Source of the DNA: Fluviibacter sp964604465 | Lineage (GTDB): Bacteria > Pseudomonadota > Gammaproteobacteria > Burkholderiales > Rhodocyclaceae | Length of the DNA: 64,000 nucleotides | NCBI GenBank assembly: GCA_964604465.1 | Contig: CAZRYZ010000001.1 | Coordinates: 1 to 64,000 of the forward strand | Direction of reading: 5' to 3' | In this document: piece after piece, positions 8,440-18,581 of the stretch | How the letters are laid out: every line of letters starts with the position of its first letter | Numbering within the stretch: the stretch's first letter is position 1 | Translations under genes and position numbers: made by a program | Notes under the pieces: model-generated | The model's input: only the letters and a program-made list of their open reading frames with translations | Databases searched by the model: none | What the model was told of the DNA's origin: nothing

Positions 8440-9045
8440 ATGAACATGACCCACTACATGGAGCTGTTGGCCACCAACCAGCCCTGGAACCTGATTATTT
8501 TCATGGCTATCCCCGTTATTCTGGCGGAAACCGTGGCAATTACTGAGCTTTATATCCTCTATACCCGGAAGTTGCATGGCTGGGTCCGCAACCTCAACCG
8601 CATTGCCGGCATCGTGGTTGGCCTCTATTTCACCGGGATCATTGCCTACCTGCTCATCAACGCCGTGATGCCCATTACCAGAGCCGGTGAATGGCGCACC
8701 ATCATTGATGTGATCGCCGTTTCAACCTATCTGATTGGCGGCATTCCCATGGTACTGATTGCACTTCAGGACCTAGGGCTGCTACATAAAAATGCCAGCG
8801 AAGAAAGTAAGCTGGGCTATCACGCGGTTTATGTGGCTGTCTTTCTGGTCTTTGCACATCTCGCCATGATTGCCGGGATGATGGACCCAAGCATACTGGG
8901 CTACCAGGGCGAAATGCCTCACGACATGTCTCAACCGATGATGCAGCCCGATCAGATGCCGATGCAGAGCCACATGGGTAACAGTGGAAATATGCCCATG
9001 TCTCCGAGCCAGATGCCCGCACATCCGGGCCCCATGCACAAGTAA
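8440..9045 (+). CDS. Four-TM inner-membrane protein with Met-rich tail (putative copper-related)
   Basis: This 201-residue protein has four predicted TM helices at about 17-39, 55-76, 89-111 and 126-147. Its hydrophilic C-terminal tail of 43 residues contains 11 methionines and 4 histidines in motifs such as MSQPMMQPDQMPMQSHM. Such Met/His tails bind Cu(I) or Ag(I) in known copper proteins, so a copper-binding role is plausible but inferred. The membrane part resembles an uncharacterised DUF family (perhaps DUF6803). It is followed by a DUF411 protein, another copper-associated family. GGAG upstream of the ATG is a good ribosome binding site. Confidence 0.72.
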   Translation: MNMTHYMELLATNQPWNLIIFMAIPVILAETVAITELYILYTRKLHGWVRNLNRIAGIVVGLYFTGIIAYLLINAVMPITRAGEWRTIIDVIAVSTYLIGGIPMVLIALQDLGLLHKNASEESKLGYHAVYVAVFLVFAHLAMIAGMMDPSILGYQGEMPHDMSQPMMQPDQMPMQSHMGNSGNMPMSPSQMPAHPGPMHK

Positions 9046-9053
9046 CCATTAAG

Positions 9054-9077
9054 GCCTCACCCCGTCAGGGGTGAGGC
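9054..9077 (+). other. Strong intergenic hairpin
   Basis: GCCTCACCCC (9054-9063) and GGGGTGAGGC (9068-9077) form a perfect 10-bp stem with loop GTCA, between the Met-rich membrane protein and the DUF411 gene. No U-run follows, so it is not a standard intrinsic terminator. It may protect the upstream mRNA or set relative expression within the cassette. Confidence 0.6.
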
Positions 9078-9097
9078 ACACCCACATCGAGAACGAT

Positions 9098-9529
9098 ATG
9101 AAATTACTCATTAGCGCCCTTTTGTTTTCAATAGCCACGATGGCCACTGCTCAACCCAGCGGCAAGACCGTCGATATGTACGAAAACCCCTCCTGCCCCT
9201 GCTGCAAGAACTGGGCTACCTACATGGAGAAAAACGGCTTCCAGGTCCGGGTTCATAACGTGGACGATATCAACGTCTCCCGTCAGAAACTCGGCATGCC
9301 CCAGAAATATGGTTCCTGCCATACCGCTGTGATTGACGGTTATCTGATCGAAGGCCATGTCCCGGTCTCGGACATCAAACGACTGCTCTCAGAAAAGCCC
9401 AAGGCCGTTGGCCTTGCCGTCCCGGGCATGGTGGTCGGATCGCCGGGTATGGAAGGGCCTAATCCGAAGCCCTATCAAACGCTCATCATCAAACCTGATG
9501 GTGTCTCATCGGTTTTTGCCTCGCATTGA
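9098..9529 (+). CDS. DUF411 periplasmic metal-binding protein
   Basis: This 143-residue exported protein has a signal peptide (MKLLISALLFSIATMATA), then MYENPSCPCCKNWATYM with Cys33, Cys35 and Cys36, and the downstream YGSCHTAVIDGYLIEGHVP block characteristic of DUF411. Members sit in copper/silver resistance loci and probably bind metal in the periplasm. I chose the ATG at 9098, preceded by GAGAA, over an upstream GTG at 9071 that lies inside the strong hairpin. The cupin gene begins 5 bases after its stop, so the two are co-transcribed. Confidence 0.85.
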   Translation: MKLLISALLFSIATMATAQPSGKTVDMYENPSCPCCKNWATYMEKNGFQVRVHNVDDINVSRQKLGMPQKYGSCHTAVIDGYLIEGHVPVSDIKRLLSEKPKAVGLAVPGMVVGSPGMEGPNPKPYQTLIIKPDGVSSVFASH

Positions 9530-9534
9530 TACTC

Positions 9535-9981
9535 ATGAAACTCACACCCTATATTTTAGGATTGGCAATCGGTCTAAACCCGCTAACGGGTTTGGCCGAC
9601 GATGCCGTCACACATGCCTACCCCGATATTCCCGGGGTTAAAGCGCAGGTTCTGATTAAAACTACTCAAGCATGGAACGGATCAAGCCTTCCCGAGTACG
9701 GCCAGGGACAACCCGAAGTCACCATTATTCGATACAGCTTTGCCCCGGGCGCCAAACTTCCCATGCATATGCACCCGGTCATCAATGCCGGTGTTCTCCT
9801 CAAGGGGGAACTGACTGTAACCACCAAAACAGGTGAACAGATCACGCTTAAAGCGGGTGACCCACTTGTAGAGCTTTTCAAGGAATGGCACTCCGGTGTC
9901 AACCCAGGAAAAGAACCAGTCGATCTAATCGTGGTTTATGCCGGCACCGTCGGTACGCCGCTGGTTATTCGCGAGCAGTAA
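9535..9981 (+). CDS. Exported cupin-domain protein
   Basis: This 148-residue protein has a signal peptide (MKLTPYILGLAIGLNPLTGLA) and a single cupin barrel. Metal-site residues appear in PMHMHPVINAGVLLKGELT (His-x-His and Glu of cupin motif 1) and EWHSGVNPG (His of motif 2). It is probably a periplasmic metal-dependent or binding cupin of unknown substrate. The ATG at 9535 directly after the DUF411 stop is preferred; a TTG at 9526 would overlap that gene. It closes the metal cassette ahead of a bidirectional terminator. Confidence 0.82.
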   Translation: MKLTPYILGLAIGLNPLTGLADDAVTHAYPDIPGVKAQVLIKTTQAWNGSSLPEYGQGQPEVTIIRYSFAPGAKLPMHMHPVINAGVLLKGELTVTTKTGEQITLKAGDPLVELFKEWHSGVNPGKEPVDLIVVYAGTVGTPLVIREQ

Positions 9982-10011
9982 AAAAGCCCCGTGATGGCCT
10001 CACGGGTTTTT
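9981..10011. terminator. Bidirectional intrinsic terminator
   Basis: An A-run, then CCCGTGA (9988-9994), loop, TCACGGG (10000-10006) and a T-run (10007-10011) form a classic terminator usable on both strands. It separates the convergent cupin gene (+) and small membrane protein (-). The minus-strand gene's stop codon (10010-10012) lies in its T-tract. Confidence 0.85.
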
Positions 10012-10396
10012 AGTGCAGGGTTAACGAGGGATCTTGCTCGCCAGCCTGCTTCTCACTTTGCGCCTGTTCCCGAGCTACCTGGCATAAGCCACGGCGAATC
10101 CTGCGGACAAAAAACGGCATCAGAGCTAACGCCAGAATGGGCAGAACATAGGCATACTGAATCAGATAAGCTAGGAAATCATCAGTCTCTAAGGAAACCG
10201 TTGGCCTGATCTGCCAGGCGACAAGGATCACTACAACCAGAGTGACGAATTGTTCAAGCCGGTCAAATTCGACTTGCCTTGCCTTGTCCAATATCTGCCG
10301 CCACTGCGATACCGGCCACTGTTGAAGCCCCGGAAACAGATGTAACAAGACCCATTGCACCAAGGGTGATCTGGGAATCAGGCTCTGGCTGGCCAT
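10010..10396 (-). CDS. Small membrane protein of unknown function, coupled to the antiporter
   Basis: This 128-residue protein has an amphipathic N-terminal region and two likely TM helices (FVTLVVVILVAWQI around 50-63 and YVLPILALALMPFFV around 82-97), with a basic RRIRR cap and a hydrophilic tail. I do not recognise a family. Its ATG overlaps the stop codon of the upstream Na+/H+ antiporter-like gene by one base, so the two are translationally coupled. It could be an accessory subunit of that transporter. Confidence 0.7.
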   Translation of the reverse strand: MASQSLIPRSPLVQWVLLHLFPGLQQWPVSQWRQILDKARQVEFDRLEQFVTLVVVILVAWQIRPTVSLETDDFLAYLIQYAYVLPILALALMPFFVRRIRRGLCQVAREQAQSEKQAGEQDPSLTLH

Positions 10397-11664
10397 TACA
10401 GAACCAGGAAGGCAAAAATAGCCACAAACGTTGGCGGGAGCGCAGCAAACAACAAGCCCAGCGGACTCACCGACTCATCATCAAAGCTTGATTTGAGAAT
10501 GGCCACGCCTGCCGGATTGGGCGCATTGGCAATAATGGTCAAGCCGCCGCCTGTCACCGCACCGGCAACAATGGCATATTTAAATTCGGCCGACACCCCT
10601 TCAACCAGCGAAGCCAGGTAGGTCAGTGCAGCATTGTCGGTAATGGCGGTCAGCGCAGTGGCCAGAAAATAGAGCACCGTGGGCTCGACACCCGTAAGCG
10701 CGCTTTGCAGCCACCACTGCTGCAACCCACCCAGCACAACCAGACCGGCCAGGAAAAAGGCAACCAGCAGACCCTCGCGCAGAATCAACCGGTCCTGGTA
10801 CTGCTTGTAAGCCTCTGTGTAACCGAGGAAGAATAAAAAGAGCCCCATGAATACTGCTGCATGATGGGCAAATAGGACCACACCCACGAGGAAAAGCAGA
10901 TGTATCCCGATAACGGTGTAAGGCATCCTATGCGCATCGGATGCGGGCTCTGATTTTCCTTTGGCCGCGACTTCCTTACGGAAAAACCAGGTCAGAACCG
11001 CGGCATTGAAGAACACCGCTGAGGCTGCCTTCCAGCCAAAGTGCGACAGCATGAACAGGGAATTCCACTCCCATTTGGCGGCCACCATTAGCACCGGCGG
11101 CGCGGCAAAGTTGGTCAGGGTTCCCCCAATCGAGATGTTCACAAAAAGGAGACCAATCGTGGCGTACTTGAGACGCTTCGACAGGTGGTGCTGGAAATAG
11201 CCATCTCGCAGCATGAGGGCTGCCAGAGTCATCGCCGCTGGCTCGGTAATCAACGACCCGAGAAGAGGCACCACAGAAAGACATAGAAAATAGACTCCGA
11301 CTGATCTTTGAATCGGAATCAGCGAGGCAATATAGCGAATCAGACTCATCACCACATTGAGAATCGGTTTGCTGGCGGCAATCACCATAATCACAAACAC
11401 GAACATCGGCTCGGTAAAGTTTCGTGACTCAAGATAGCTGACGGTCGCAGTCTGACCTGAAAGCCAAAAGAGTATGGCGATCAGAACAAAAGCCCAGAAT
11501 CCGAAAACCACTTCGACTTCACCCAGGAGGTGCCATAGCCCCGCATGTTTAGGCTGCACATGCGCAAGGTGAGCAAATATCTTTGTCGAGAATGTATGCA
11601 GAACCGCAATAAAGAAGATGGCGGCGGCGATAATTTCCGGAGTTGTGGTAGCGGCGTTGAGCAT
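10396..11664 (-). CDS. Putative Na+/H+ antiporter (PF07399-like)
   Basis: This 422-residue polytopic inner-membrane protein has about ten or more TM helices and resembles the Na_H_antiport_3 group of putative sodium/proton antiporters. Visible conserved-looking blocks include HTFSTKIFAHLAHVQPKHAG near the N-terminus, PLLGSLITEPAAMTLAALMLRDGYF, FAAPPVLMVAAKWEW, ALTAITDNAALTYLASLVEG and ITNAPNPAG-like IIANAPNPAGVAIL. It is divergent from a two-component system, which may regulate it. Substrate and direction are not shown by sequence. Confidence 0.78.
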   Translation of the reverse strand: MLNAATTTPEIIAAAIFFIAVLHTFSTKIFAHLAHVQPKHAGLWHLLGEVEVVFGFWAFVLIAILFWLSGQTATVSYLESRNFTEPMFVFVIMVIAASKPILNVVMSLIRYIASLIPIQRSVGVYFLCLSVVPLLGSLITEPAAMTLAALMLRDGYFQHHLSKRLKYATIGLLFVNISIGGTLTNFAAPPVLMVAAKWEWNSLFMLSHFGWKAASAVFFNAAVLTWFFRKEVAAKGKSEPASDAHRMPYTVIGIHLLFLVGVVLFAHHAAVFMGLFLFFLGYTEAYKQYQDRLILREGLLVAFFLAGLVVLGGLQQWWLQSALTGVEPTVLYFLATALTAITDNAALTYLASLVEGVSAEFKYAIVAGAVTGGGLTIIANAPNPAGVAILKSSFDDESVSPLGLLFAALPPTFVAIFAFLVL

Positions 11665-11692
11665 GTTATCGATCGATTAAATGACCCGATCG

Positions 11693-11721
11693 ACTATAGC
11701 CATACCCTTCCAGCAACATAA
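11693..11721 (-). promoter_or_regulatory. Candidate promoter of the antiporter operon
   Basis: On the minus strand TTATGT (11721-11716), a 17-base spacer and TATAGT (11698-11693) give a moderate sigma-70 promoter 29 bases upstream of the antiporter ATG. Upstream, TTACGTAA (11743-11750) and the inverted repeat AAGTG/CACTT (11749-11761) could be an activator site for the adjacent FixJ-type regulator. Confidence 0.4.
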
Positions 11722-11742
11722 TTCGGGAGGCACGTATGCGGT

Positions 11743-11761
11743 TTACGTAAGTGTTTCACTT
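11743..11761. promoter_or_regulatory. Inverted-repeat candidate operator
   Basis: TTACGTAA is a perfect 8-bp palindrome and overlaps a second inverted repeat, AAGTG-TTT-CACTT. It lies between the divergent antiporter and histidine-kinase genes, near -65 of the candidate antiporter promoter, where an activator such as a FixJ/LuxR regulator could bind. The assignment is positional only. Confidence 0.35.
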
Positions 11762-11922
11762 ATTACTTCAATACGTCGCTTAAGTTAGAGTTAACAAATT
11801 ATTGATATACATCTCCTACCTGCACATCCGCCCTCAGGTGCCTCGCTCCATGGCATGCCGTAGGAACACCTCATCCGGGGGAAAGCTACAACTCGGATAG
11901 GGAGTTTCGGGTTAACAATTTT

Positions 11923-13485
11923 TTGAACAACTTTTTATCTAGCCTCGCCTTTGCTCTTCTTTATATTGCGCTTGACGCAGCGAGCTTTATTCGTCCGCTC
12001 CATGGGCTAAACATTACCCCCTGGAATCCTGCACCGGCATTGGGTCTTGTTTACCTATTCCGCAAGGGCCGCGAGGGTTGGCTCGTTGTTCTGGCCACGG
12101 TGCTGTTGAGTGAGCTCCTTATCCGGGGCGTGCCGCAAACATGGTGGAGCACCGTCGCATCTGCCAGCATTCTTGGACTGGGATATATCCTGCTCGGAGA
12201 GATTTTGCGCCAGCGAATTCCGCTGACGCATCTCATTGGCGAAGGGAACTCATTGGCAGCCTGGGTAATGCCGATTGCAATTGGCACCCTCTTGCTCAGT
12301 CTTACTTACATCACCAGCCTTTACCTCTTCAATCTACTGCCTCCCGATGGCTGGCAAATGGCTGTCTTGCAATTCTGGGTCGGAGATGGTGTCGGAATTG
12401 TCGTGGCGCTTCCGTTATTTTTGTGGCTCTCTAGCGTTCGTGGGCGGCAACTGCTGGCTACTGCCTTATTGCGTTGGGAAACACTTGGCTACACCATCCT
12501 TAGTCTCATCGCGATCTATCTTTCTTTCGACATCGGCATCGACAGCGGATTCAAACCGTTCTATCTACTTTTCCTGCCAATTATCTGGGCGGCAGCTCGC
12601 CAGGGGATGTCGGGGGCCATTATTTCGGCAACCCTACTCCAGCTCGAACTGATCATCGCCATGCAAACCCTGGGACATGCAGAGATTTCCTTACCCGAGT
12701 TACAAATGCTATCTCTGGTCATGGCGCTGATCGGGTTCTTTATAGGCGGCGTTGTCGATGAGCAGCGACGAACCAGCGAAGAGCTTCGCCAGTCCTTGAG
12801 AATGGCTGCGGCAGGGGAAATGGCTGGTGCATTAGCCCATGAGCTTAATCAGCCTCTGACCGCCCTATCGGCATATGCGGCTGCTTGTGAAATACTGATC
12901 AACCGCGGTGAACGTGGCGAACTTCTTGATCAGGCACTGCGAGGAATGGCACTTGAGTCCGCCCGGAGTGGGCAAGTGGTTCGTCGACTCAGAGACTTTT
13001 TCAGAACGGGGGACACGAAGCTTGAGTCCGTGACGCTGAAAGAGATCATCTGCCCGGTTGTGAGTCAGTATCAGGAGAAGGGCCAGCAGAATAATATTCG
13101 GTTGGAAGTAGGTACCCTGCCTGCGCTCAAGCTGCTGGTTGACCGATTACAGATTCAGGTGGTTTTACGAAACTTGCTGGCAAATGCTTTCGAAGCCGTG
13201 AGTGATCTTACACAGCCAAGCCGTTTGGTGACAGTTCGATGCAAAACCCTTTCGGATGCTCAAGTAGCGATCACGGTTCAAGACAATGGTCCGGGGCTGT
13301 CAAAGCATGCAGCCGAGTCTCTTTTCAAACCCTTTCATTCAACCAAGTCCAGTGGGTTAGGTCTGGGGCTTGTCATCAGCCGTGCCATCGCCGAAACCCA
13401 CGGTGGCAGCCTTGCCGGCATCGTTGCCGACCACGGCATGTTTACGCTTATTCTGCCGACGCATGAGAACAAAAACCATGTCTGA
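11923..13485 (+). CDS. MASE1-type membrane sensor histidine kinase
   Basis: This 520-residue protein has an N-terminal MASE1-like region with about eight TM helices (residues 1-278; NITPWNPAPALGLVYLF is typical). A short linker leads to HisKA with phospho-acceptor His306 in GALAHELNQPLTALSAYA, then a HATPase_c domain with N box LRNLLANAFEAV, G1 DNGPGL and G2 GLGLGLVIS. It autophosphorylates and should pass phosphate to the FixJ-type regulator encoded with an 8-base overlap. The start is a TTG with a weak, distant GGGAG, so the true start is uncertain. The stimulus is unknown. Confidence 0.87.
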   Translation: MNNFLSSLAFALLYIALDAASFIRPLHGLNITPWNPAPALGLVYLFRKGREGWLVVLATVLLSELLIRGVPQTWWSTVASASILGLGYILLGEILRQRIPLTHLIGEGNSLAAWVMPIAIGTLLLSLTYITSLYLFNLLPPDGWQMAVLQFWVGDGVGIVVALPLFLWLSSVRGRQLLATALLRWETLGYTILSLIAIYLSFDIGIDSGFKPFYLLFLPIIWAAARQGMSGAIISATLLQLELIIAMQTLGHAEISLPELQMLSLVMALIGFFIGGVVDEQRRTSEELRQSLRMAAAGEMAGALAHELNQPLTALSAYAAACEILINRGERGELLDQALRGMALESARSGQVVRRLRDFFRTGDTKLESVTLKEIICPVVSQYQEKGQQNNIRLEVGTLPALKLLVDRLQIQVVLRNLLANAFEAVSDLTQPSRLVTVRCKTLSDAQVAITVQDNGPGLSKHAAESLFKPFHSTKSSGLGLGLVISRAIAETHGGSLAGIVADHGMFTLILPTHENKNHV

Positions 13486-14083
13486 AATGAACCTATTTAT
13501 TGTGGATGACGATCCTGCCATTCGCGATTCGCTCAGCCTGCTTCTGGGCATCCAGAACTACCGGGTTGCCGTTTTTAGCGATGCCACGAGCTTTCTCAAG
13601 GCCTACCGCAAGGATTGGAAAGGCTGCGTCCTTCTTGACATCCGCATGCCAGGTACTGATGGTCTTGCATTACAGCAGAAACTGACAGAGATGGGCAGCC
13701 CATTGGTCGTTATCATCATGACCGGGCATGGCGATGTTGCCTCGGCACGCACCGCATTCCGGGCACATGCCGTCGATTTTCTTGAAAAACCGCTTGATAA
13801 CAGGAAGCTGATGTCAGCTATCAGCGATGCCTTTACCCGACTCCACTTTCAAAAAGATGCCAGTGAGCAGAAAGACGAACTGGATCGCTTGCTAGCTTCG
13901 CTCACTCCTCGCGAACGGGAAGTCAAAGACCGAGTTGTTGCCGGCCTGCACAACCGGGAAATTGCTGCCGAGCTGGGTATCAGTCCACGAACTGTTGAGG
14001 TTCACAAGGCGAGAATGATGGACAAAATGGGGGTTGGCAATGTCGCTGATCTGGTTCGGTTGACCCTCAAACAATCCGCATAA
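13478..14083 (+). CDS. FixJ-family response regulator (REC-LuxR HTH)
   Basis: This 201-residue protein has a receiver domain with acidic pocket DDD (10-12), phospho-acceptor Asp54 in CVLLDIRMPG, Thr in IIMTGHGD and Lys in FLEKPLD. A C-terminal LuxR-type HTH follows (LTPREREVKDRVVAGLHNREIAAELG). The sensor kinase stop codon lies 8 bases inside this gene, so the pair is translationally coupled. I chose the internal ATG at 13478 because upstream residues are frame read-through from the kinase. Its likely target is the divergent antiporter operon. Confidence 0.9.
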   Translation: MSEMNLFIVDDDPAIRDSLSLLLGIQNYRVAVFSDATSFLKAYRKDWKGCVLLDIRMPGTDGLALQQKLTEMGSPLVVIIMTGHGDVASARTAFRAHAVDFLEKPLDNRKLMSAISDAFTRLHFQKDASEQKDELDRLLASLTPREREVKDRVVAGLHNREIAAELGISPRTVEVHKARMMDKMGVGNVADLVRLTLKQSA

Positions 14084-14145
14084 TTCTTTAACCAATCCTG
14101 CTAAACCCAGTGCACGGTTGAGGATGTTGGCAAAATTCAAGACGT

Positions 14146-14180
14146 AAAAAAAGCGCCTGCGGGCACTCATTTAAAGGCGT
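14146..14180 (-). terminator. Probable terminator after tRNA-Ser
   Basis: On the minus strand CGCC and GGCG flank a long loop and are followed by seven Ts (14152-14146). It lies directly downstream of the tRNA gene on its strand, and it could also stop leftward reading into the response regulator gene. Confidence 0.5.
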
Positions 14181-14188
14181 TTGCTATG

Positions 14189-14276
<88 letters not shown>

Positions 14277-14350
14277 GAACCGTGAATTATAGCACGTGAG
14301 AGTTGCTTTCCAAGCTGTTGACCTAATTTTGATCATGGTAGAGTGAGCCG

Positions 14351-15952
14351 GTGAAACCTGATCATCACCACCCCGACCCCAATGACCCGGATGCCAATTC
14401 GGGGTGGAAGCAGTTTTCGCGCCGACATCCGGGATTAACCCATCCGCATGAACCCGAGTCGGAACGGCAGGATCCGAAAAGCCGGCGTAGCCGGTGGCTA
14501 TTGATGGCTGTGGTGGGAATCGGGCTCCTTCTGGGCTTGATCAAGATGATAATGCCGGGGCTCAAGCCTCTGGCCATTTCTTCTGAGCTGGTGGTTGGCA
14601 CCCGTGAAACCCCAACCAGCTACATGCGAGATAAGGTGCCCAACAAAGACGGTGTCGTCGAGACTCTGATCAAGGGTTTTGACCATGATCTTGTCCAGGC
14701 ATTTGCCAAGTCACAGGGCAAAACTGTTCGCTTTGTGGTGGCAGAAAACGAGGCGGCACTGGAACGTTTGCTTGATAAGGGCGAGGTCCATATGGCTGCA
14801 GCGTGGTTGAATCGCCGATTTGTTGAGGCGCCGGGTAGCACCTCGGGCTTCAGGATTTCTCGCCCTTACGACCAGAGTGAACTGGTGGTCGTGCAGTCAG
14901 ACCAGAGTCTGCCGCTACAGGATGAAAAAGCGTTGCATGCGAAGAAGGTACATGCCATGCCCGCGTCTAGCCATCAGGTGTGGATTCAGCGGCTGAACAA
15001 GAAATATATCTGGCCGGAGCTGTTGATCGAAAAGAACCGGAATGAATTCGAGCTTCTAGAAGCCGTTTCGAATGGCGAGATTGAATATGTGGTGTTGCCC
15101 AAGTCCGTCTATCAGATCGGCCTGAACTACTACAGCGGCCTCGACAGTTCGTTGACGATCGGCCGTGAAGAGCCCGTGTTCTGGGTCTTCCCCAAACGGG
15201 CGAGCGACGTGTTGATTCAGGCAGCTAACCAGTTCATCGGTCAGGCAGAGAATAACGGCACCCTGCGCCAGTTACGCGACCGTTATTTTGGTGCAGTCAG
15301 TCGCCTGCAGGCGGCCGACCGGAGCGTCTTCCTGGCCCGCATCAAGAGCCATCTGCCGCTCTATCTCGCACAGTTCAAACGTGCCCAGATCACAAGTGGA
15401 TACGATTGGCGCCTGTTGGCAGCGCTGGCTTATCAGGAGTCCAAATGGGATTCGTCGGCCGTGAGCAAGACTGGGGTGCGCGGTCTGATGATGCTGACGG
15501 CAGATACGGCGGACCGGCTTGGCGTTAGAAATCGCCTTGACCCGTATGAGAGCATCATGGGGGGTGCCAAGTACATGGATATGCTGCGCGATGATCTGCC
15601 GGCATCGGTCCCAGAACCGGATCGGACCTGGATGGCAATCGCCTCGTATAATGTTGGGCCCGGATCGATCAAGGCCGCTCGAAAACAGGCGCAGGCGATG
15701 GGGCTGAACCCAAACTCTTGGGCCGACATGAAAAAGGCTCTCCCCTTATTGGGCGAAACCCCAAGTGGTGTAAAGATCCGGGGAGGCGAAGCCGTGGTGA
15801 CCGCCGAGAACGTGCGCATGTATTACGCGATTCTCTCGCGCCTTTACCCGGCCAGTTCAGGATTTTCCTTAACCGCACCAGCTACGCGTACCTATGATGT
15901 TAGTACGCCGGCCAAGGGAGGAGGTTCAGGTTCGGGCTCAGGTCTACGCTAG
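14351..15952 (+). CDS. mltF: Membrane-bound lytic murein transglycosylase F
   Basis: This 533-residue protein starts with GTG. A basic N-terminus leads to one TM helix (about 50-70). Next come a periplasmic solute-binding-protein type 3 domain (about 80-315, starting LVVGTRETPTSYM) and a C-terminal SLT domain with catalytic Glu in LAALAYQESKWDSSAVS, then GVRGLMMLT and IASYNVGPG. It cleaves peptidoglycan to 1,6-anhydro-muropeptides; the SBP-like domain regulates activity in the MltF family. The tail is Gly/Ser-rich. The products would feed the cell-wall recycling that includes AmgK/MurU encoded later in this window. Confidence 0.92.
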   Translation: MKPDHHHPDPNDPDANSGWKQFSRRHPGLTHPHEPESERQDPKSRRSRWLLMAVVGIGLLLGLIKMIMPGLKPLAISSELVVGTRETPTSYMRDKVPNKDGVVETLIKGFDHDLVQAFAKSQGKTVRFVVAENEAALERLLDKGEVHMAAAWLNRRFVEAPGSTSGFRISRPYDQSELVVVQSDQSLPLQDEKALHAKKVHAMPASSHQVWIQRLNKKYIWPELLIEKNRNEFELLEAVSNGEIEYVVLPKSVYQIGLNYYSGLDSSLTIGREEPVFWVFPKRASDVLIQAANQFIGQAENNGTLRQLRDRYFGAVSRLQAADRSVFLARIKSHLPLYLAQFKRAQITSGYDWRLLAALAYQESKWDSSAVSKTGVRGLMMLTADTADRLGVRNRLDPYESIMGGAKYMDMLRDDLPASVPEPDRTWMAIASYNVGPGSIKAARKQAQAMGLNPNSWADMKKALPLLGETPSGVKIRGGEAVVTAENVRMYYAILSRLYPASSGFSLTAPATRTYDVSTPAKGGGSGSGSGLR

Positions 15953-15968
15953 ACCGATCGGCTCTAGG

Positions 15969-17247
<1,279 letters not shown>

Positions 17248-17255
<8 letters not shown>

Positions 17256-18579
17256 TTCGGTCTAACTCTCGTAATTGGGCTAATCGTTCTTTAATGCGGG
17301 CTTCAAGACCGCGATCCACCGGCTGGTACCAGGACATCGCCTGCATCCCCTTCGGAAAATAGTTCACGCCGGCAGCATAAGCCCCGGTTTCATCATGCGC
17401 ATGACGGTAGCCATCGCCGTGCCCCAGCTGTTTCATCAGCTTGGTCGGCGCATTGCGGAGGTGCATTGGCACCGGGCGGGATTCGTCATTGCCCACGAAG
17501 GCGCGCGCCTGATTATACGCGCGGTACGCGGCATCGGATTTGGCGGTAGAGGCCAAATAAAGTACGGCGTTGGCCAGTGCCAGTTCACCCTCGGGCGAGC
17601 CGAGACGCTCATAGGTTTCTGCCGCCTGCAGTGCGATCTGTGCACCCCGGGGGTCAGCTAGGCCGATGTCTTCCCAGGCCATGCGCACGATTCTGCGCGC
17701 CAGATAACGTGGATCGGCACCTCCATCCAGCATGCGGACAAACCAGTAAAGTGCGGCATCTGGGTTGGAGCCACGGACCGATTTGTGCAAGGCGGAGATC
17801 TGGTCGTAAAAGGCATCGCCGCCTTTATCAAACCTACGGAGATTCTGTGCCAGCGTATTGGCCACAAAATCGGCATCGATATCGTTGGTTCCCGCCGCAC
17901 TGGCCGCGGCTAAGGTCTGTTCGATGAGATTGAGGAGTTTGCGCGCATCGCCATCAGCCACACCAATGAGTCGCATCCGGGCATCCTCCGTTATCTTTAC
18001 CGCGGGCAGCTCTGCCATGGCACGTTCGAATAACTCACCCAGTTCGTCAATGTTAAGCGATTTGAGAACGTAGACGGCCGCGCGCGAGAGTAATGCCGCG
18101 TTGACTTCAAACGAGGGGTTCTCGGTGGTGGCACCAATAAAAGTCACCAGACCCGATTCCACATGGGGCAAAAAGGCATCCTGCTGACTCTTGTTGAAGC
18201 GGTGAACTTCGTCAACAAACAGGATCGTCCTACGACCAGCCTGACGCGCCTTCTCCGCGAAAGCGATCGCTTCACGGATTTCTTTAACGCCGGCCAGCAC
18301 GGCCGACAGGGCAATGAACTCCGCATCACAACGTGAGGCAACGAGACGGGCCAAGGTAGTTTTGCCAGTACCCGGGGGGCCCCAGAAAATCATCGAGTGC
18401 GGATTGCCGCTCTCAAGGACCAGACGCAGCGGTTTGCCGGAGCCCAACAGGTGGCTCTGACCAACAACCCGATCCAGACTCTGCGGGCGCAAGCGCTCAG
18501 GCAGTGGCGAATACACGTTCGCAGCAGACGCTGAGGCAGGAGCAGCCGGGCTTGCGGTCTGATCAGCGAAGAGATCCAT
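17248..18579 (-). CDS. rarA: Replication-associated recombination protein RarA (AAA+ ATPase)
   Basis: This 443-residue protein is of the RarA/MgsA/WRNIP1 family and acts on stalled replication forks. Walker A is GPPGTGKTTLARL and Walker B is TILFVDEVHRFNK; sensor 1 lies in FIGATTENPSFEVN. The C-terminal tetramerisation region contains KSVRGSNPDAALYWFVRMLDGG and ARRIVRMAWEDIGLADP. It lies 2 bases downstream of lolA, in the ftsK-lolA-rarA-serS operon order typical of betaproteobacteria. Confidence 0.96.
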
Positions 18580-18581
18580 GC

